A stretch of 64,000 nucleotides of DNA from Nymphaea colorata (Eukaryota; Streptophyta; Magnoliopsida; Nymphaeales; Nymphaeaceae). The stretch spans positions 2,364,704-2,428,703 of the forward strand of contig NC_045139.1 of the NCBI RefSeq assembly GCF_008831285.2. The letters are read 5' to 3'. Under the pieces are notes generated by a model. The model was not told the DNA's origin, made no database searches, and was given only the letters and a program-made list of their open reading frames with translations. Every line of letters starts with the position of its first letter. The first letter of the stretch is position 1. Shown here piece by piece: positions 40,201 to 52,749 of this stretch. Made by a program: the position numbers and the translations under genes.

Positions 40201-43200
40201 GTCAATGTATCTGATAATGACACAACTTCCAAACAGAAAAGAACTTTCAACACGCATGCACCGTTTCCCTCCTTGTCATGATGATAACCATGCCAGTATC
40301 ATCAAATGGTGGCCGTCCAGCTCTTCCGCACATCTGCATTTGAAAAGAGTATAAAGGTTATTCTGAAAAATGGCATGTCCAAAAACTTCAAAAGATGGCA
40401 TCCTTGTTGCTTTCCATACCTGAATTTAGAGTTTTAGTTGTTTATTTCCTCAAGATAGCAATAAGCATCAAAAGGAGCAGAACGTGGTAAAAGGAGTCCA
40501 ACAGAAAACATTGCTTAGATTCTCCTCCTTTTATGTATTCTCCTAAGTTCCTTGGGAACTAAAACGTTTTCAAGAGTAAAGTGACAAACAACAACAAAAA
40601 AGCTGGATAACATGAAAGATTTCTTGTCGCTGATTTTCAGTTAACATGTAAACCCTGTTGTCAAACCGGAAGCACTAGACTGTTGTCAGTTATTTTGCAG
40701 ATTCTGTCCAAAGTTTTCTTTGAAATCCTGGTAGTACTGAGCTTGCTACTTCTTAGATCATGTGTTGACCATTCGAGATACTTGCAGTAGATGGGAATGG
40801 AATCAGCATTCATTCAAGAACAAAAAGCCAGACAATTCTCTTCTGAACGTTGCAAAATTCAATCCAGGTGGAAGGGCACTACGCTGGGACAATGTAACTG
40901 TGACAAGTGGCTTTTGTTTGCCTTTTCCTTTTGGGGTTGAACTTTCTGATTACCACAAAGACATTATACTTTTAAGTTGCTTATAGGGGGAAATCAGAGC
41001 ACTTATTGAATACGTTTTATTTAAGCAGGTAGAGGCCTTTTGTTGGTGTGGATGCAACTTTGCTTGATCATGGTTGTTGAGAATCAAGGAGTTGGTTGCT
41101 GCAGGGATGCTTTTGACGCAAAATATTAGATTTCCTTCTGGAGAGGTTTGACTATCAGTTTATTCTATTTTTTAAAAAAGTTTAAGAATAATTACTGATT
41201 ATAACCAGAACACAACAGTTGCTACCTTCCGACAAGGCAATTATTTAACTATCCAGAAAAGAGAGTGAATATAAAATATAGAAAAGAAAAACTGCAGGGA
41301 CCAAAATAACGGACCTGAAGTACAGTGGACCGGTCGTATTCCGTATACAGACCCTTTTCCTTGTTGCTGAGAGAAAAAAAAGATCAGCAAACGATAGCGG
41401 TGAGAAACAAACACCTTTTGCTAGAAGGAAATGAAAATTCAACTAGCTGGACAATGTCTTCAGGAACATACAAGTACTGAGTTGATTTGATCACAACTGT
41501 ATGAGCCGGTAGGTTGATTCCATGTGCAAGGGTGTTTGTCGTGCACAGGATTTGAAGATCACCATTGAGAAAAAGACCCTCAACCAGACTGCGATCTTTC
41601 TGGCAAAGTCCACCGTTGTGATAACCAACTGAAATAAGATTTAAGTTCATATTTCACTTGAGAAAAGCTTCTCAGATAGAAGGTTGCTTAAATTTGTGCC
41701 ACCGTGTCCTTCTTTAATCATCAGAGGGGAGAAAAGTTATCGCCTTCTTACTGGACCTTAAACGTTTTGCTAGGATAGGTCGAGGAAAAAACACAACATC
41801 ACTGTTTGCACATTGGCAAACCTCTGCCAGCTAAACCCCTTCAGAGGGCGTCCCTTCAGCGTTAAAGCAAGGGATGACCACTATGAATTTTGTACTTAGT
41901 ATCTCCTCAACTTGGTGGCATCACAAGATGCTCCTACCAGATAAGCAAAGCATTGAAAACAAGGAACTTAAACTCTAACTAGTTCCAAAATAAAGTTATT
42001 ACCACCATAGGGAATACATGTTTGCATGTTCTTGTCGCTAAATGACAGTGCAGCAGACTTCAACCTCTCCCGCTGTTCGTGGGACTTAATGAAGGGGTTC
42101 GAATAACCAAGGGCAATTGCAGACTGACAGATACGTTGTGCAGCTCCTTGTGCTCCTTTTCTAGTAGAACAGAAAACAAGTGCAGATCTGCCTCTAGAAT
42201 ATTGCATGAGAATATCTGTTCCAACCAATATAATATCAGGATATTTGACATCACAACACACGGATACATGAAAATGTGAACGAAGGCAGCTGACATGGAC
42301 ATGTATTGGTGATTTTGCTGTTCATTTGCTTACCAAAAATGAAGTTCTGAAGGCGCTGAAAAAAAATACCAAAAAGAACACAGGATATAAACTGTTAAAC
42401 TTCCAAGATGAAAAAGTAACCGAGTATCTTTAGAACATGAACATAGCCCCGAAATGGCTAATAATAGGTAAATACCTGCTCAAATAAAAAGTCATTCTTC
42501 GCAGGAGCATAACCTGTAAGCAAGGGAAAAGGGCCAGCGTCATATTTCCCAACCGTTAGCTACAATTAGAAAATGAAAGAGAGAGAGAGAGAGAGAGAGA
42601 TGTGGGGGCAGGAGAAGACAGTCATTTGACTCCTTTCTTCTAGCCATGGTGATGGGGCTCATGAAGTTTCTCGTTGGGTTAACCTCGAATTTTAACGTGG
42701 GTACCCACGGATTCGAAACACTAACCTGGACAAATTCTATTGAAGCTGGTGGAATTTCCTTTTTTTTTTTTGTATTATTGCCTTGACGATGAATTTATGA
42801 CAATTCCATTCCTGAAGCAGTATTCAGAGGAGTGATGTGATGTGAGCTTCGGTGGCTATTCTGCATGTCCACTAGTCGGCTTCAGTTGGCCCATATTCAA
42901 GATTCATGAGCTAATGAATTACGATATTCTTCCGTATGAAATATTTTAAATGTGCATCCTGAATCAAGATGAAGCTTGCATTCATGGATTCTGAAGAATT
43001 CGGCAGGATTTTGTATTATGATTGAGAAAAGGTTCGTGGTGGAGGTACAGTACAAAAGAAGTTAGCTGTATTTTTAGTACAAATATCACGTGATTCTGCT
43101 ACAGAAAAGCACCAATTCATTTTCAGGAAATGCTTAAAGAAGTGGCACAATGGAAGCATACCAAAGACCTTGGTTGTCAGCTTTACAGGCCTCATTTCTT

Positions 43201-45578
43201 CTCCAAACCTGGAAAAACGGACAGTTCCTAATTAGAGCAAGTACTTTGGCAATCATGCAGATGAGGAGATCTAAAACGAAAAGGATTCATGTAAACCTTC
43301 TCACTCCTTCTGCAGGAACCATCAGCCATTCAGCTGTAAAAGCCAATGGATCATAAGAAATTGGTTACAAGAAGAAATATACTGCAAACCTGCGACACAC
43401 TCCACAGCCAGATATTGAGAATAGAACCAAACAAAGACAAAACCTTGGATCAAGCAATAGCAGCCTTATTATGTTACAAACCTTCCAGGTTTTCTCTTTA
43501 GCTTAATGACAATTGGCAACTGATAGCAATGGAATAACTTTCTAGGTTGGCATTTTGTTAAACTATCGTAGGTTGAACAGGCAAAAATAAACCGAAAACA
43601 TAGGTCAGACTTGCACCATCATGTAATTCGATAAACCTAAGTTGTTTAAGATGCAGGAGAAAGGATTTTGTTGAACCAACGAGTGAACAGGACCTGGACG
43701 TTGCATACAAGCGTCAAGATTTTGAGAGCAGATGCTGTTTTTCAAGGATCATTGCCAGTCTATTATTAAGTTCAATGACAATCAGTTGTCTATTGTCAGA
43801 GAAAGTGTTGATCCCATCTGAGAACGCAAGTTGTACGTTTTTCCTTTTTACGGCTCTTTGGTTGATGGAAAACGTTTTGCAGTAAACAAATTCTTGCCTA
43901 AGCAAAATTTGCATTTTAGATAAAACTTTTGCCTTTCTTAAGGAAAATTTCTTTTTACCTCAAAAAAGCAAAAATTAAATCGAAAACAAGACCTTGGCAA
44001 AAGTTTTCCCAAGCCAACTCGTATTTCTCAGTATTAAGCAAAATCAGTGGGTCCTACCATTCTTAGAACAGTTTTTTGCCTCCAGAACTTTTGCCTTCAG
44101 TCAAATTGCCCCACAACAAGCACACAGTACTTATAATCACATGAGAATCAGGATTCTGATAAGATGCAGCAGTATATAGGCGAAAACCGTGGGATAGACA
44201 TGTTTCAACTTTCCAGATGGATACAGGTTAAAAAAATTCCTACAGACTTGAGTTGGAACACCTACCAAGGTCTTCAATGTTTGGAATTGTAGCAGAAACT
44301 GCAACCATACGTACATGAGCGAGGGGGCTTGAACTCATTTTGGGGTTGCGAGCAAGCATCTTTATCCTGCTAACTATAGCTTCCAGAACTGCTCCCCGTG
44401 TATCACTTAGAAGGTGAACTTCATCAATAAGTAGAAGAGAAATATCCCCAAAGAACCCGAGTCCACCATCCCATATACGTTGCCGGGTAACAGCATCAAA
44501 TTTCTACAGCAGCCAGATTATCTTGGCTGAATTTTACAATTTAAGCCTAGAAACCACCACAAAGTGCAAGATATATAGCTTTCTAAAACATATATATGTG
44601 CAGGATAACCTATGATAGCTTCCATAAAGCAAAAAAAGAATAAACTAAAAGCAGGTGTAGCAACCTCTGGCGTGGTTAATATAATGTCAGCTTCTTGTAG
44701 ATGTCGAACATTATATGATTCATTGTCTCCTGTCAGCTCCAAGCAACTGATTCCCAGAGAACCAAATTTCTGGTTCCAATCTCGGAGCTTCTCTTGTACT
44801 AAGGCTTTAGATGGAGCTACATAGACCTGCCAAACATTTGTTGGAAATGGAACAATTCAAAACCTGTCATTAACATGAGCATGATTATTCTAGTACAATT
44901 TTTAGTCTTCATCAAATGCCTGCTCTGTAGAGCAAGAAGACCACAAAATTCAATTAAGGAAAGCTACACAAATACAGCGAGACAAACTGAGGAAGAAGCC
45001 TACGGTTTTAAAAGTTCCTTTCATTTGGTTGAATTTTCCTTCTTCTGTTAGAAACCTGGAGAGAACTCTCAAGATGCACAGCTCAAACAGTACAGTTTTA
45101 CCACTCCCAGTTGGTGCGGATATAGTAGCATTTGTATCTGAGAGATAACACAGAGGAAAACACTCACTCTGCAAAGAGTTGAAATATCTGCATATAAAAA
45201 AAGGGATGTGTTATGTTTTCACTGATGATCTATATGCAGTAAATTTTTCACCTTCCAAATTATTGAATCGGATCTACGATTAGAAACAATTCAATTGTAA
45301 GGGCCACTAGTATGAATGTTGAAAAAGCCTAAGATGTTTTATGACCACTCAAGATGCCAACACTGTTTTCATGATAAGACATTATGCTGCAGAACCTGTA
45401 TAGGTACAGAACTGCGTGCAGGTTGATGCTAATCAGACATGCCGACTAGATGAATCAACCTTGGTAAGGAAGCGAAAGGATTTGTGGAGTTGCTCTGTGA
45501 TTATTCATACCTGAAGTTAAAAGTCGGCCTGAAAGGTGGTGGTAGGTCGGAGACAGATTTCAGGCTGTATGGATCCAT
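34201..45578 (-). CDS. MER3: Meiotic DNA helicase MER3/HFM1 (RCK)
   Basis: Ski2-like superfamily 2 DNA helicase of the ZMM pathway, acting in prophase I nuclei to stabilise recombination intermediates for interfering crossovers. At least 24 minus-strand exons can be traced. The first are 45578-45511, 45187-45004, 44826-44665, 44503-44266, 43333-43297, 43208-43162, 42513-42476, 42355-42334, 42215-42003, 41628-41472, 41366-41315, 40333-40262, 40052-40003, 39928-39811 and 39734-39671. The last is about 34865-34201. Motifs present are SAPTGSGKT (Walker A), IDEVHLL (DEVH box), AVSATIPN, LVFCSTRKG, TNTLAHGINLPAH and QMCGRAGRPPFD. A winged-helix/Sec63-type region follows, including LLKQLVGIGLVTAK (helix-hairpin-helix). 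The C-terminus ends FLGCRSIFSFL, close to the Arabidopsis protein. One exon near 36.2-36.6 kb could not be fixed. One intron uses a GC donor. It appears intact, about 1,100 aa. Confidence 0.94.
42580..42601. repeat. (GA)n microsatellite in a MER3 intron
   Basis: Short GA run in the intron between the FGEEMRP-encoding exon and the next downstream exon. Confidence 0.9.
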
Positions 45579-46383
45579 AACTGGACTTATTCACCGTGCA
45601 AAACAGAATGAGCTAAAATATTCCAAATGGAACCAGATTAGACAATTGCAACAGTAAAACAGAATATCCTTGTTCAATTTCACTGAGATCTTGTATTTGT
45701 GTGTGCGTGCGTGCGTGCGTGTGTGTGTAAGAGAGAGAGAGAGAGAGAGAGAGAAAGAAAGATTCCAGTCAAAATTTTAGGTCATGATCGTGCGTAAATA
45801 TGTACTTAACAAGTTTATGTGAGTACTTGTTGCTGGAAGTCCAAACAGATAATTCTGTGAGTACACCTGAGGACACACCTTTTACTTGCGGCAGTTCTTC
45901 AATTTTCTACATGCACCAGAGGAGACTCAGATCTGCACAAGAGTTTCCACGGAGGTAAGTTTAACACAAATTATTCACAATTTCACCAAAAAATAGGTAA
46001 AGCATATCCAGAACTAGGAAAATTCACATGGAAACAAAGTGATCGCTGCTGAAGGAGCATCACTGCATCAGGGCTCCGTCAAACGCAAGGTTAGAAAATA
46101 GACGGTTTCAAATTTATAAAGAGAATCATCAGCTACTTTTCTCTGCTGAATTCCCGGTTACTATGCTAGAACAGTAAGTTCATCCGATGAGATCGTACAA
46201 TCTGAATTCTGAAGTTCAACCTGAATCTAAGCCTCTTTCTAGGATCGAACGGCGCGCAACTTAAGCATTCTTTTCCAGAATTTGTGATCCAAATGAGGAA
46301 AAGTCCAAATTGAGTAAAAAAGATGCTTACATTTCCCAAAGCTTAGGTTTGCTGCAACAGATTCCCAGGTTGAGTAGAAAAAT

Positions 46384-46416
<33 letters not shown>

Positions 46417-47559
46417 AGCCGAGAAGGAAACAGAAAATATGTGGAGGCAGCGGTTTAAACGAGGATTGGCGCGTAAAAACTTGAGCGCGAAGATTCGAAA
46501 TGGATCGGGATTTAAAACCCGACTCACTTCTTACCAGGACAAGCATGGATCTCAGAATCAGATCCAAATCTGTTACCGCTTTGGGTTTGAAGTTTGAACT
46601 CAATCAATACGACTTCACATATTAGTGTTTGATCGGATCATCTTCATTCATAACCCTTTTCGGGTCAGAAGCAAACTTATTCTATCTTGACATTTCGAGA
46701 TGACACATTCAACCATATGGGTAAGTGCATATTATTTTACTTGCAAATGAGTATGAATGGTCATTTTCAAGTACTTTAAAATCAAAATTCATTTAACAAG
46801 AGATTCTTGGGACTTGTGGAGAAGATGAGGCTCATGCGACAAGACATGTAACAAAGAGATTACATATATAAATTGTCTATATTCCAATCAGTCTATTCAG
46901 AAAGCCATTAGAAAGCTGCTTATAACAGATTTCAGTCGCCTAATGTCGTTCATCCAACTGCGGAATGACGTCGAAACGAAGGAGGAGATTGGATCTGCCC
47001 AATGCCACCAAAACAGTTCATCTTGGCCGTTCATTTTCTTCTGTGTATGGTGGTCATTAGTCATGGTAAAGGTTGTCAAAGGGTGAGAGGTTTTTTTGGA
47101 TATAATATAGACTTGAATAATAAGGGAAAAAACAGAAAAGGACGATATTTTAAAAAAAAATTAAAAATAAGAAAAATAAAATAAGTGAGAAAATAATAAC
47201 ACAATAATATTTGCAACAAATAAAAAATAAAAAAGACCGTTTGGCATTAAAAAATCAAAAAAATCAAAAAAATTCGTTGTTCATGTTTTTTTTTCAAAAA
47301 AAACTCGTTTTTTAAAGTTTTAAACAGTTCATTTTCTCATGTTATTTTTTACGTTTTTTTTTTCAAAAATAAGTAGTCTTTTGTGTGACTATGCTTCATA
47401 GCAATACATATGGTAATTAAACCAACCCCATCAAACATGCACATGTCAAGACTATGTAGCAGAGTTTGTAAAACACGGTGACTAATCTTATTTGATCGAA
47501 ATCATAGCATTGGTGTACATTATTTGGCTGGTCAACGCGTTTCTATTGCAAGTTCAATC
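45579..47559. other. MER3 5' region and AT-rich spacer
   Basis: Holds the presumed MER3 leader and promoter, with mixed GT/GA runs at about 45699-45760 and a GA run at about 46386-46411. The region 47090-47400 is A/T homopolymer-rich. No gene is supported. Confidence 0.5.
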
Positions 47560-48230
47560 TAACGCTTTGTTTTGTTTGAATGGAGAGAAAAAAAAAAGAA
47601 AAGGGAGGGATAAAAAGAGAAGTGAATGGAAAAACAAGAGAATAAAAAAAAAAGTGATTATAAAGTTTTTTTGAATAGAAAAGTTTGTTTGGGCTATATA
47701 AAGAAAATGAAAGAATATAATTTGTAATACGTTACAATAATACCTTTAACATTAAAAAATTTATCATTTAAATAAAAAATTTATTTAATTTGATTTTCTA
47801 ATTCAATAAAAGAGTAACCACACTTACACTCACATTTCATTCTATATTAATAAATATTATAATAATTTACATCGATCATACAAAATGCCATTTTCAAGTA
47901 CATTACTTGGATGACATAAACATGGTAAAGGGCTCATTATAAAATATCATCCAAGTCTCAAGTAGTGGCCGGAAAGGAGAGAAACAGATAGGCTGGGCGC
48001 TCGTTGGGCTCTTGACCAATGGCAAGGAAGGAGAGAAAGAGTCACGCAAGTCAGTTGAAAGTGTATACACGTTTGTATTTACATTAGAGCTTCATTTCCT
48101 TTTCTTTTCTTTTCTTTTCATCCATTTGCAAGCAAACAAATTTTTTACTTTTTTTAATTAATCAACCAAACAAATAAGAATTGATTGTTTTTCCTTTTAT
48201 TTCCCTCCATTCAAATAGAGCATACATAGC
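47560..48230. mobile_element. MITE-like element with TTTGAATGGAG termini
   Basis: The left end, near 47572, reads TTGTTTGAATGGAGAGAAA. The right end is the reverse complement of CTCTATTTGAATGGAGGGAAATAA. Together they give terminal inverted repeats of about 15-20 bp around an AT-rich centre. No protein-coding capacity. Confidence 0.5.
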
Positions 48231-48800
48231 ATCACTAGGGACTTACTAGTAATTAAATGAAAGGAATGCGTGAGCAACATGACAAGCAAAAATTGAGAAG
48301 CAAATGTCTTCTAAAAATACTACAATGAGATTAGACGATGATCATCAGGAGACTGTGAGGAGCAAATTCTAGAAAAAGGAAAGTAGGATTCTAGCACTAC
48401 GGTTTACAAAACCACTTCTTAGTAGCCAGAGTGACTTCATCAAGACAACCAAATCTAGAACAATACCGATGGAAGGACTTGTAAATGCGACCATATGTTG
48501 GTCATGGGGTCACCCATGTTCTTATAGTCTTTCTAGTTAGCTCTCTTTGGCAGGAGAAATGACTTACTGTGCCTGATGTGGTGGGGTGCGCGGGCGGTCG
48601 AGTGCTCCTTCTCCTGGAGCATTCTTGATGGCAGACGATTAGGAAAAAGAAAGAAAAAAAAGAGAAAAAAAAAAAACTTGATAGTTTCTTTATTCAAGCG
48701 ACCCAATCTATCATCGTGCGCAGAACCGTCTAAGCTACAAATTCTTGTTTGCGATTAATACTAACAAAATCATCTATGCCTTTTGATTTGCATTCATTTG
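48231..48800. other. Upstream of NLR-1: no TIR exon found
   Basis: The 570 bp preceding the NB-ARC remnant contain no TIR-like frame, only an A-rich stretch at 48640-48680. The TIR exon of NLR-1 is absent or was lost. Confidence 0.5.
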
Positions 48801-48805
48801 GCAGG

Positions 48806-51800
48806 CAACTGGAGAGGATTTTCGAAGTCATTGTCAAGCGGATTCTACGTGAACTACCATCACCGCTAATGCTTCCCGAGAACCTGGTTGGCCTTGCTCA
48901 CCACATGTTGGAATTGTTGACATTGAGGCTGACTATGTTCGAATTATTGGAATAGCTGGCATAGGCGGCTTGGGCAAGACTGTTAGGAACAACACAGAAT
49001 AAACTCTCCTCTCGCACTCTCAAGAGGAGGTTAGAAGCAACAAGGAAGAAGACAACGATTTACGTGGTTCGGAGCAATAATCTCCTATGTCCACGGTCGC
49101 ACAGATCTCACACACTCAAGCGGCGGCCATCCTCTAAACATAAGGATTAGGGCAAACCCGCATTGTACAAAATGACATATATGCCCTTACATAAAGACCC
49201 GCGGTATTGCAAATGAGTGTCCAGTATGGATGGCCAACAACCCTCGCGGTGGCCGTCTCCTACAACTATCATGCCTCCTCTTTCATTTCAGATGTCAGAG
49301 AATTGTCAAGAGAATACAATGGATTCATCAGACTTCAAAGGCATCTCGTCCAGGACGTCTTAAAAGATGAGAGCGCGCACATAAGTGAAGTGAATGAGGG
49401 GATCAGCATCATCAGGAGAAGAGTTCAGGGAAAGAGGGTTCTTATTGTTCTCGACGACGTTGATCGCACCGAACAACTTCAGGCACTGGCTTGTCGGCGG
49501 GAGTGGTTTACGGGAGGGAGCCGGATAATTATTACAACAAGAGATGAACGTGTTCTACGTCTCAGTGCAGTCCGAGAACATGAGATTTGCCGGCTTGGAG
49601 AATTGAATTCAAAGGATGCACTTCAACTGTTCTACTATCATGCCTTTCGGGGGAATACACGCTCCTATGCGAGCAGGTTGCGTCCAATTGTGGGGGCCTG
49701 CCTTTGGCGATCCGGGTGCTTGCGTCACTTTTCTCTGACTTGGAAAGTCTTGAAGAGTGGAAATTCATGTTGGAGAAGCTGAATGTGTCTCCAGGCAGCT
49801 CTCTTTTCGACAAATTGAAGGTAAGCTTTGATGCACTTGATATTAACGAGAAGGAGATTTTTTTGGATGTTGCGAGCTTTTTCCTTGGAAATGGCAAAGA
49901 TAATGCATGTTACATGTGGGAGGACCGCGGCCTTTTTCCATCAGCAGCAACTAGAGTCCTTGTCGATAAATCCCTCGTTCAGATCAACGATCAAAAGGAA
50001 TTTGAAATGCATCAGCTAATTCAAGGAATGGGAAAGGACATCATTCGACGAGAAAGTCCCTTGAAGCCTTGAGGACGGAGCCGGTTGTCAGATGCTGATG
50101 ACATATTGGACATCTTGCAAACCAGAAAAGTAAGTGCTAACTTTACATGCTCCTCGGATTCAAAATTTTGCTACTTGAACTTGATCTCGCTTGTATCTGC
50201 AACTCGAGTTTAGGATAATTATTAATTGATAATGGGTTTCAAGTTCCCTTTTTTTTTCGAACTTGAATCACAAACCTTATATGTTCATTTACTTGGGAAT
50301 CTTATGAGTTGGTCAGTCAAGGTTTCAAATTCATCCACTTCATTTAGGACACTGAAATGATCCAAATTTCTGATGGGTTAAAAATGGTTTCAGCTATACA
50401 TGAATGTGGAACACGAATTTCTGGAATGTATGTGACGCGTCTTCCTATTTATAGGATATGTTTTTAGAACCTGCAGATTGTTTGCAGCCTCTACAATTGA
50501 GCTCTGCTTGTTGAGGCGAATCCTGACCAGCTCACTCAAATGTGCATGACTCTGCATGCTTTCTAAGGATAAAATAGCGCTAAAATGAACTTAGGTTTTA
50601 TTATGTGATACTAAAAGGTTAATCATTGTTTTTAATTTCAGGGAACTGAAAAAGTCAAAGGTCTTTCTCTCAACATGGAAAATTTTGAAGAGGAGGAGCG
50701 GCCATGTTTGGAGGCGGAGGCTTTTGGTGACATGCCAAATCTGGAACTTCTGCGACTCAATTCTGTTGAGATCGGTGGCGATTATCGGCATTTCCCTAAA
50801 GGCCTAAGATGGTTTGAGTGGAAAGGATGCTCATTGAATTCACTTCCGGATGAACTTGATCTTCAGAACTTAGTCACCCTTGACCTATCAAACAGCATGA
50901 TCAAGGAGCTTTCGTTAAAGAAGGTAAACCATAGGAAAAACTGAGCCCTAGCTTTTATTTATTTTGAAGGAAGAAATAAAATGACATTTACGTAATGGTG
51001 GACAGGTTCACGGTCGTTTACTAGTTCTCAATCTCAGCGGCTGCAATTGTTTATCGGCGATTCCTGAGTTTTCGCATTTTCCGTGGCTGAAGAAATTGGC
51101 ACTTGATGGATGTGGAAGCTTGACCCACCTTCACGATCCTATTTGGTTCGCAAAGAATTTGATTCACTTGAGTCTGAGAGAGTGCAGCATGCTTAAGCAT
51201 CTTCACGAGAACCTTGGTGAATTGCAGTCACTTGAAACTCTTAGACTCAAAGGTTGCTCCAGAGTCCAGACTTTCCTATTTGCCAAACTCCATAGGTGAT
51301 ATTGGAACTCTAAAGGAGCTTGAACTGGATTCCACCAAGATAACAACGCTACCATCTTCCATCGGGTGCTTGGAGAACCTAAGATTGTTGTCTCTGAAAG
51401 GATGCAACTATCTCACGGCATTGCCTGATAATATTGGCAGTTTGATATCGTTGACGCAACTTGTCCTTGATTTCACCCGCTTAAGTGCGTTGCCCGACTC
51501 AATGGGGTCCTTAGCTGAACTCAGATTGTTCTCACTGGAAGGGTGCACGAATCTGGTGGCCTTGCCTGATAGTATTGGCGGTTTGATATCATTGATGGAT
51601 CTCGTCCTTGATTTCACTCTCATAAAGGAGATTCCTCACTCCGTCGCCAACCTGAAGAAACTTCAACGGGTATCTCTTATAGTGTGCTTGAAAGAACTGC
51701 ACGATTCAGTCAGGGAAATGGATTGGTTTGCATCACTGGCAGGTAAAATTTTGATCGCCGATTCCAAAACAAAGCCACCCGCTGATTCTCCAGTATCTTC

Positions 51801-51876
51801 AAGTTCGTTCTCACAGAAGCGCCGCCAAAAGAAAAGAAGAAGATTCTCTAAAAAAAGAATATCAGAACCTGAACAA
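48806..51876 (+). pseudogene. TIR-class NLR pseudogene, NB-ARC and LRR only (NLR-1)
   Basis: Intracellular immune receptor relic. NB-ARC parts: linker (VIVKRILREL), P-loop GIAGIGGLGKT, kinase-2 VLIVLDDVDR (Asp after LDDV is TIR-class), GSRIIITTRD, GGLPLAI, EIFLDVASFF and an MHD-like MHQ. LRR exons: 50642-50923 and 51006 to about 51720 (LPNSIGDIGTLKEL, ALPDSIGGLISL). The lesions are a 1-bp frameshift at about 48918, a TE insertion right after the P-loop (48982-49239), a frameshift or small deletion at about 49695, a stop TGA at 50070-50072 and a frameshift at about 51275. No TIR exon is found upstream. The frame after the last shift stays open through a polybasic linker into the TIR of NLR-2. 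It is clearly nonfunctional as an NLR on its own. Confidence 0.88.
48982..49239 (+). mobile_element. TE insertion (TRIM/LTR-like) directly after the NLR-1 P-loop
   Basis: The insert of about 258 bp begins TGTTAGGAAC and carries the plant LTR-type words GATTTACGTGGTTCGG and CCTATGTCCACGG. It separates GGLGKT from TLAVAV, residues that are contiguous in every NB-ARC. No clean target duplication is visible. Confidence 0.65.
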
Positions 51877-52175
51877 ATGACTTCATTTTCATCATCATTG
51901 CAAGAACCACTGGAACATCCTCAAGTGAGCAAGCTAGGTGCGTCGTCATCCCATCTGCCGAAACAATTCAAGTATGACGTATACTTGAGCTTTAAACGTG
52001 AAGATGCTGGCAATGCCTTTGCAATCAATCTCTCCCGAGCCCTCGAGCAGCACGGTGTGGCTGCGTTCCTAGACAATGGGACATTAAGCAAGCAAGACAA
52101 GCACTCAGACTTGCTGGATGCAATCGCCAATTCGACTGTGGCAATTCCAATTTTAACAGATTCATATGTCAAATC

Positions 52176-52726
52176 TGAAGAAAATAGAGGCGATATCAGT
52201 AAGGAAACTCTTGATCAAGAAAGAAAGGAGGAAAACAGAGGAAGTCAGCGTTACAATGCCAAAGAGGAAAACAGAGGAGTGAATGAAGAAACTCCAGCCA
52301 GCCGTGACAATGAAAACAGTAACGGCTGTAATCACTATAATGCCAACAAGGAAACACCAGCCCATCATGACGCTGGAGACAGTAACGATTATAATCGTTA
52401 CCATGGAAAGAAGGAAACATTGTCATCTGGCCAACCGTGTGAAGAAAGAAATACAAAGACAATGGCTGGCCAGGCAGCTCTCAAACAGAGAGACACAACT
52501 CAACAAAGAAATAACGACTGTAAATCAGATACAGTTTCCTTCTGTAAAGATTGATATAGATCTTGTAATTCAGGAAATAATGATGCTTGTAATTATATTA
52601 TAAATAGAAGAAAGAACCAGGCATATCGTCACCAAGAACGATAGCTGCCCTTGTGGATGTAGGTGTGATTTTACACCGAACCACGTTATATCAGGCGTTA
52701 GTCCCTTAAATCTCTGTTTTTCTTTA
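52176..52726 (+). repeat. Left LTR of the copia element (551 bp)
   Basis: Starts TGAAGAAAAT and ends TTCTTTA, that is TG..TA and not the usual TG..CA. It differs from the right LTR only at 52238 (G versus A) and 52254 (C versus T). Confidence 0.98.
52599..52606 (+). promoter_or_regulatory. TATA box of the copia LTR
   Basis: TATAAATA about 120 bp before the LTR end, preceded by AT-rich sequence. A likely core promoter for genomic RNA. The same word is in the right LTR at 57382-57389, where it could drive outward transcription into NLR-2. Confidence 0.6.
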
Positions 52727-52738
52727 TGGTATCAGAGC
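52727..52738 (+). other. Primer binding site (initiator tRNA-Met)
   Basis: TGGTATCAGAGC, the standard plant copia primer site complementary to the 3' end of initiator tRNA-Met, lies directly after the left LTR. Confidence 0.97.
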
Positions 52739-52749
52739 AGGACAACCCT

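Noticed and set aside
48576-48758. 60-codon frame upstream of NLR-1 considered as a TIR remnant
   Set aside because: It has none of the TIR motifs and owes its openness to an A-rich run.
52176-52554. Extension of the LRR-TIR frame into the copia LTR
   Set aside because: The last 126 codons are LTR sequence and recur in the right LTR. They are not part of the receptor, although a truncated TIR-LTR chimeric protein could be translated.
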